Positions 62,295 through 64,000 of a stretch of 64,000 nucleotides of DNA are shown piece after piece. A model generated the notes under the pieces. It made no database searches and was not told where the DNA came from. It was given only the letters and a program-made list of their open reading frames with translations. This DNA comes from Lachnospiraceae bacterium (GTDB lineage: Bacteria > Bacillota > Clostridia > Lachnospirales > Lachnospiraceae): positions 62,001-126,000 of the forward strand of contig SFEV01000001.1 of assembly GCA_004557975.1 (NCBI GenBank). The letters are read 5' to 3'. Every line of letters starts with the position of its first letter. The stretch's first letter is position 1. A program made the translations under genes and the position numbers.

Positions 62295-62343
62295 AATATA
62301 CGCCGAAAATGCCGGGAAATCAAGCCATTCTTTTATTTTCGGC
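62295..62343 (-). promoter_or_regulatory. Promoter and overlapping palindrome before the small gene
   Basis: TTGATT (62318-62323), 17-bp spacer and TATATT (62295-62300) on the minus strand. A perfect 9-bp inverted repeat GCCGAAAAT/ATTTTCGGC places one arm in the spacer (62302-62310) and the other upstream of the -35 (62335-62343), as an operator might. Otherwise nothing is seen in 62344-62437 apart from short hairpins, including CCGGAT/ATCCGG near 62355. Confidence 0.6.
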
Positions 62344-62437
62344 ATAATTATGCTTATCCGGATTTCATCCGGTTCTCTTTTGTTGTTAATTTGTCAGAGG
62401 TCGCACATCAGATGCCGGCGACACGGATCATAATGCA

Positions 62438-62812
62438 CTATTTCTCTGCGATGGCCTCCACCTCAAGCAGCACATCCTTCGGAAGTCTTGCCACTTCAAC
62501 GCAGGAACGTGCCGGGAATGTACCTGTGAAATATTTTGCATAGATTTCATTGATCTTTCCGAAATCGTTCATTTCCTTAATAAATACAGTGGTCTTGATC
62601 ACCTGCTCCATGGTTGTGCCGCAGGCCTCCAGAAGCCCTGCCATGTTCCGGAAAACCTGCTCTGCCTGTGCCTCAACGCCCTCCGGAATCTCTCCTGTGG
62701 CCGGATTTACCGGGATAACACCTGACGTGAACACAAGATTGCCGAGCTCAATGGCCTGAGAATACGGTCCGATCGCTGCCGGAGCCTTGTCTGTACTGAT
62801 TGCTTTTTTCAT
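62438..62812 (-). CDS. ridA: RidA-family enamine/imine deaminase
   Basis: 124 residues, about the full length of RidA. The family hydrolyses reactive 2-aminoacrylate made by PLP enzymes. It has APAAIGPYSQAIELGNLVFTSG, VFRNMAGLLEACG, IKTTVFIKEM and the substrate-binding Arg in FPARSCVEVARLPKD, plus the final Glu-rich VEAIAEK. AAGGAGG precedes the start. It follows cvfB by 44 bp, probably in the same transcript. Confidence 0.96.
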   Translation of the reverse strand: MKKAISTDKAPAAIGPYSQAIELGNLVFTSGVIPVNPATGEIPEGVEAQAEQVFRNMAGLLEACGTTMEQVIKTTVFIKEMNDFGKINEIYAKYFTGTFPARSCVEVARLPKDVLLEVEAIAEK

Positions 62813-62856
62813 AATATAGTCCTCCTTTTATAAAATCATTTGTTTATATCATTTAT

Positions 62857-63693
62857 TTACTTCACTTTGCGGATCTTTCCGTCACGGATCTCCACTCTGC
62901 CCTGTTTCATCAGCCGTCCCACTGCACGTTTGAACGCATTTTTGCTCAGGCCGAACTCTCTCAGAATAACTTCCGGGCGAGCCTTGTCGTCAAAAGGAAG
63001 AACGCCCTCAAATTCCTCTATCGTCTCCATCACGTACTCTGCATCCTCATCCATCTGCAGATACGCCTTCTCCCGTACGCTCAGGTCCAGCTTTCCATCT
63101 TCCTTGACACCCGATACCCGGGCCAGAATTCTGCTGCCGACCTTCAGCCCGGGATTTCCCTCGCGCTTCGGAATAAGTGCCGAATACTGATCGTCCACCG
63201 CCACAAACACGCCGAAATTGTCGCTGATCTCATACACGATCCCATGTACCTCATCATTGATCTGATACGGGGAATTTTTTTTCAGATAAGGATAGACCTT
63301 CATCGTCGCACAGAGCCGGCTGCTCTTGTCCACATACAGCGCCACCAGGCACTCATCCCCCGGATAAAGCTTCGCTGTCTGCTCATGGAAGGGAAGCAGC
63401 AGGTCCTTCTCCAGTCCCCAGTCGAGGAAAGCGCCGATCCTGGTCACATCCCGCACCTTCAGCACTGCCGTCTGCCCCGTCACCAGCTGCGTGCGGCGTC
63501 TCGTCGCAATGAGCCGGTCACTGGAATCCTTATACAGAAAGACATCCACCGTGTCACCGCATTTCATCCCTTCTTCCGTCTCTTTGCGCGGAAGAAGCAC
63601 CTTCTCCCCGGAATCCTGACTCTCGGCCAGATATACTCCAAAATTAACTTCCTTTACTATGATCAGTTCCTGTCGTTCACCAATTCTAAGCAT
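62857..63693 (-). CDS. cvfB: CvfB-like S1 RNA-binding protein
   Basis: 278 residues with successive S1-like units (about 1-60, 70-135 and 145-210) and a C-terminal winged helix. Key segments are NFGVYLAESQDSGEKVLLP, TRIGAFLDWGLEKDLLLPFHEQ, NFGVFVAVDDQYSALIPK and GLSKNAFKRAVGRLMKQGRVEI. CvfB proteins bind RNA and affect virulence-gene expression in staphylococci. Here it lies between a thioesterase gene and ridA. Confidence 0.9.
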   Translation of the reverse strand: MLRIGERQELIIVKEVNFGVYLAESQDSGEKVLLPRKETEEGMKCGDTVDVFLYKDSSDRLIATRRRTQLVTGQTAVLKVRDVTRIGAFLDWGLEKDLLLPFHEQTAKLYPGDECLVALYVDKSSRLCATMKVYPYLKKNSPYQINDEVHGIVYEISDNFGVFVAVDDQYSALIPKREGNPGLKVGSRILARVSGVKEDGKLDLSVREKAYLQMDEDAEYVMETIEEFEGVLPFDDKARPEVILREFGLSKNAFKRAVGRLMKQGRVEIRDGKIRKVK

Positions 63694-63760
63694 AATATTT
63701 CTCCTGTCTCTCCGTCTGTCCGTATTACCGGAAAGCTGTCAGCAGCCCTCCTGGTGTATC

Positions 63761-64000
63761 TTATTTCCCGGCAAAACTGCCTGTTCCCTGTGCAAAGCAC
63801 ACAATCGCGTACGGCTTTTCCTCCTCATCACACAGGCTCACCGTAATCTCATTTTCATTGCGGTATACCACCGGTACGATCACATCGTGAAGATGTGCCT
63901 GTCTCCGGTATTCCACCTTTAATTTTTTCACTTCAAAATCAGAAGGAAGATATTCCTCAGCCATATAAATGTACTGCCCGTTATTCACATGGTTATTGGA
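63761..64000 (-). CDS. Acyl-ACP thioesterase (C-terminal part; 5' end outside window)
   Basis: The frame stays open to the window edge, so the gene begins outside. The visible 79 residues start SNNHVNNGQYIYMAEEYLP. The NHVNNGQYI segment matches the conserved catalytic motif (NxHVNNxxY) of FatA-type acyl-ACP thioesterases. The second hotdog strand pattern follows (VKKLKVEYRRQAHLHDVIVP...VSLCDEEEKPYAIVCFA). Such enzymes release fatty acids from acyl carrier protein. It is the upstream neighbour of cvfB, 67 bp away. Confidence 0.82.
   Translation of the reverse strand, partial: SNNHVNNGQYIYMAEEYLPSDFEVKKLKVEYRRQAHLHDVIVPVVYRNENEITVSLCDEEEKPYAIVCFAQGTGSFAGK

Overview
The window reads as a chromosomal segment of a Gram-positive Clostridia bacterium, most likely of the Lachnospiraceae. 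The grounds are: AddAB instead of RecBCD; a T-box leader on valS; a DUF4364 protein; a radical-SAM protein of the TIGR01212 type; CvfB and YqeY; an LCP-family cell-wall ligase; strong AGGAGG ribosome-binding sites; and canonical TTGACA/TATAAT promoters. No rRNA, tRNA, insertion sequence, prophage or CRISPR array was found. Most genes lie on the minus strand. The left edge cuts addA and the right edge cuts an acyl-ACP thioesterase gene.

Layout. 1-6.1 kb: addB-addA DNA repair operon (minus) with a structured leader. 6.2-7.4 kb: a pfkB-family sugar-phosphate kinase (plus) whose leader carries a duplicated ribosome-binding site and a possible leader peptide. 7.4-10.4 kb: valS with a complete T-box riboswitch. 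10.5-14.9 kb: a three-gene glycoside operon (HAD phosphatase, GH4, GH31). 15-17 kb: a repeat-rich NlpC/P60 cell-wall hydrolase (plus). 17-23.1 kb: a CNNM-type membrane protein, then yqeY, an aminotransferase, trkA and trkH. 23.3-26.1 kb: rpoD and a divergent clpX. 26.1-49.1 kb: glmS and a large surface-polysaccharide cluster, transcribed leftward from a strong promoter before rmlB. 49.2-53.1 kb: two tandem membrane-anchored polysaccharide deacetylases. 53.1-54.7 kb: TIGR01212 radical-SAM protein and DUF4364 protein (plus). 54.7-56.3 kb: a SleB-like hydrolase with SH3 and repeat regions. 56.3-64 kb: trmH-type methyltransferase, pfkA, dnaE, a small unknown gene, ridA, cvfB and the thioesterase fragment.

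The polysaccharide cluster is the most informative part. RmlB and RmlC make dTDP-6-deoxy sugars, and WecE can divert the RmlB product to an amino sugar. A polyprenyl-phosphate sugar transferase starts the chain and several GT2 enzymes extend it. Wzm/Wzt export it, and an LCP protein probably attaches it to the wall. Between wzt and the glycosyltransferases sit a SAM methyltransferase and a kinase-like protein. Together with a Wzt that has a C-terminal cargo-binding domain, they look like a split version of the WbdD chain-capping and chain-length control system of Gram-negative O9a-type antigens. This is the best candidate for a little-described system here. YfhO, a GT-C-like membrane protein and the deacetylases probably decorate the same polymer.

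Other features worth attention are several structured leaders (pfkB, addB, rmlB/wzt), a candidate small RNA after trmH, a 14-bp purine-rich tandem repeat at the start of a membrane glycosyltransferase gene, and unusual in-frame repeat tracts in five surface proteins.
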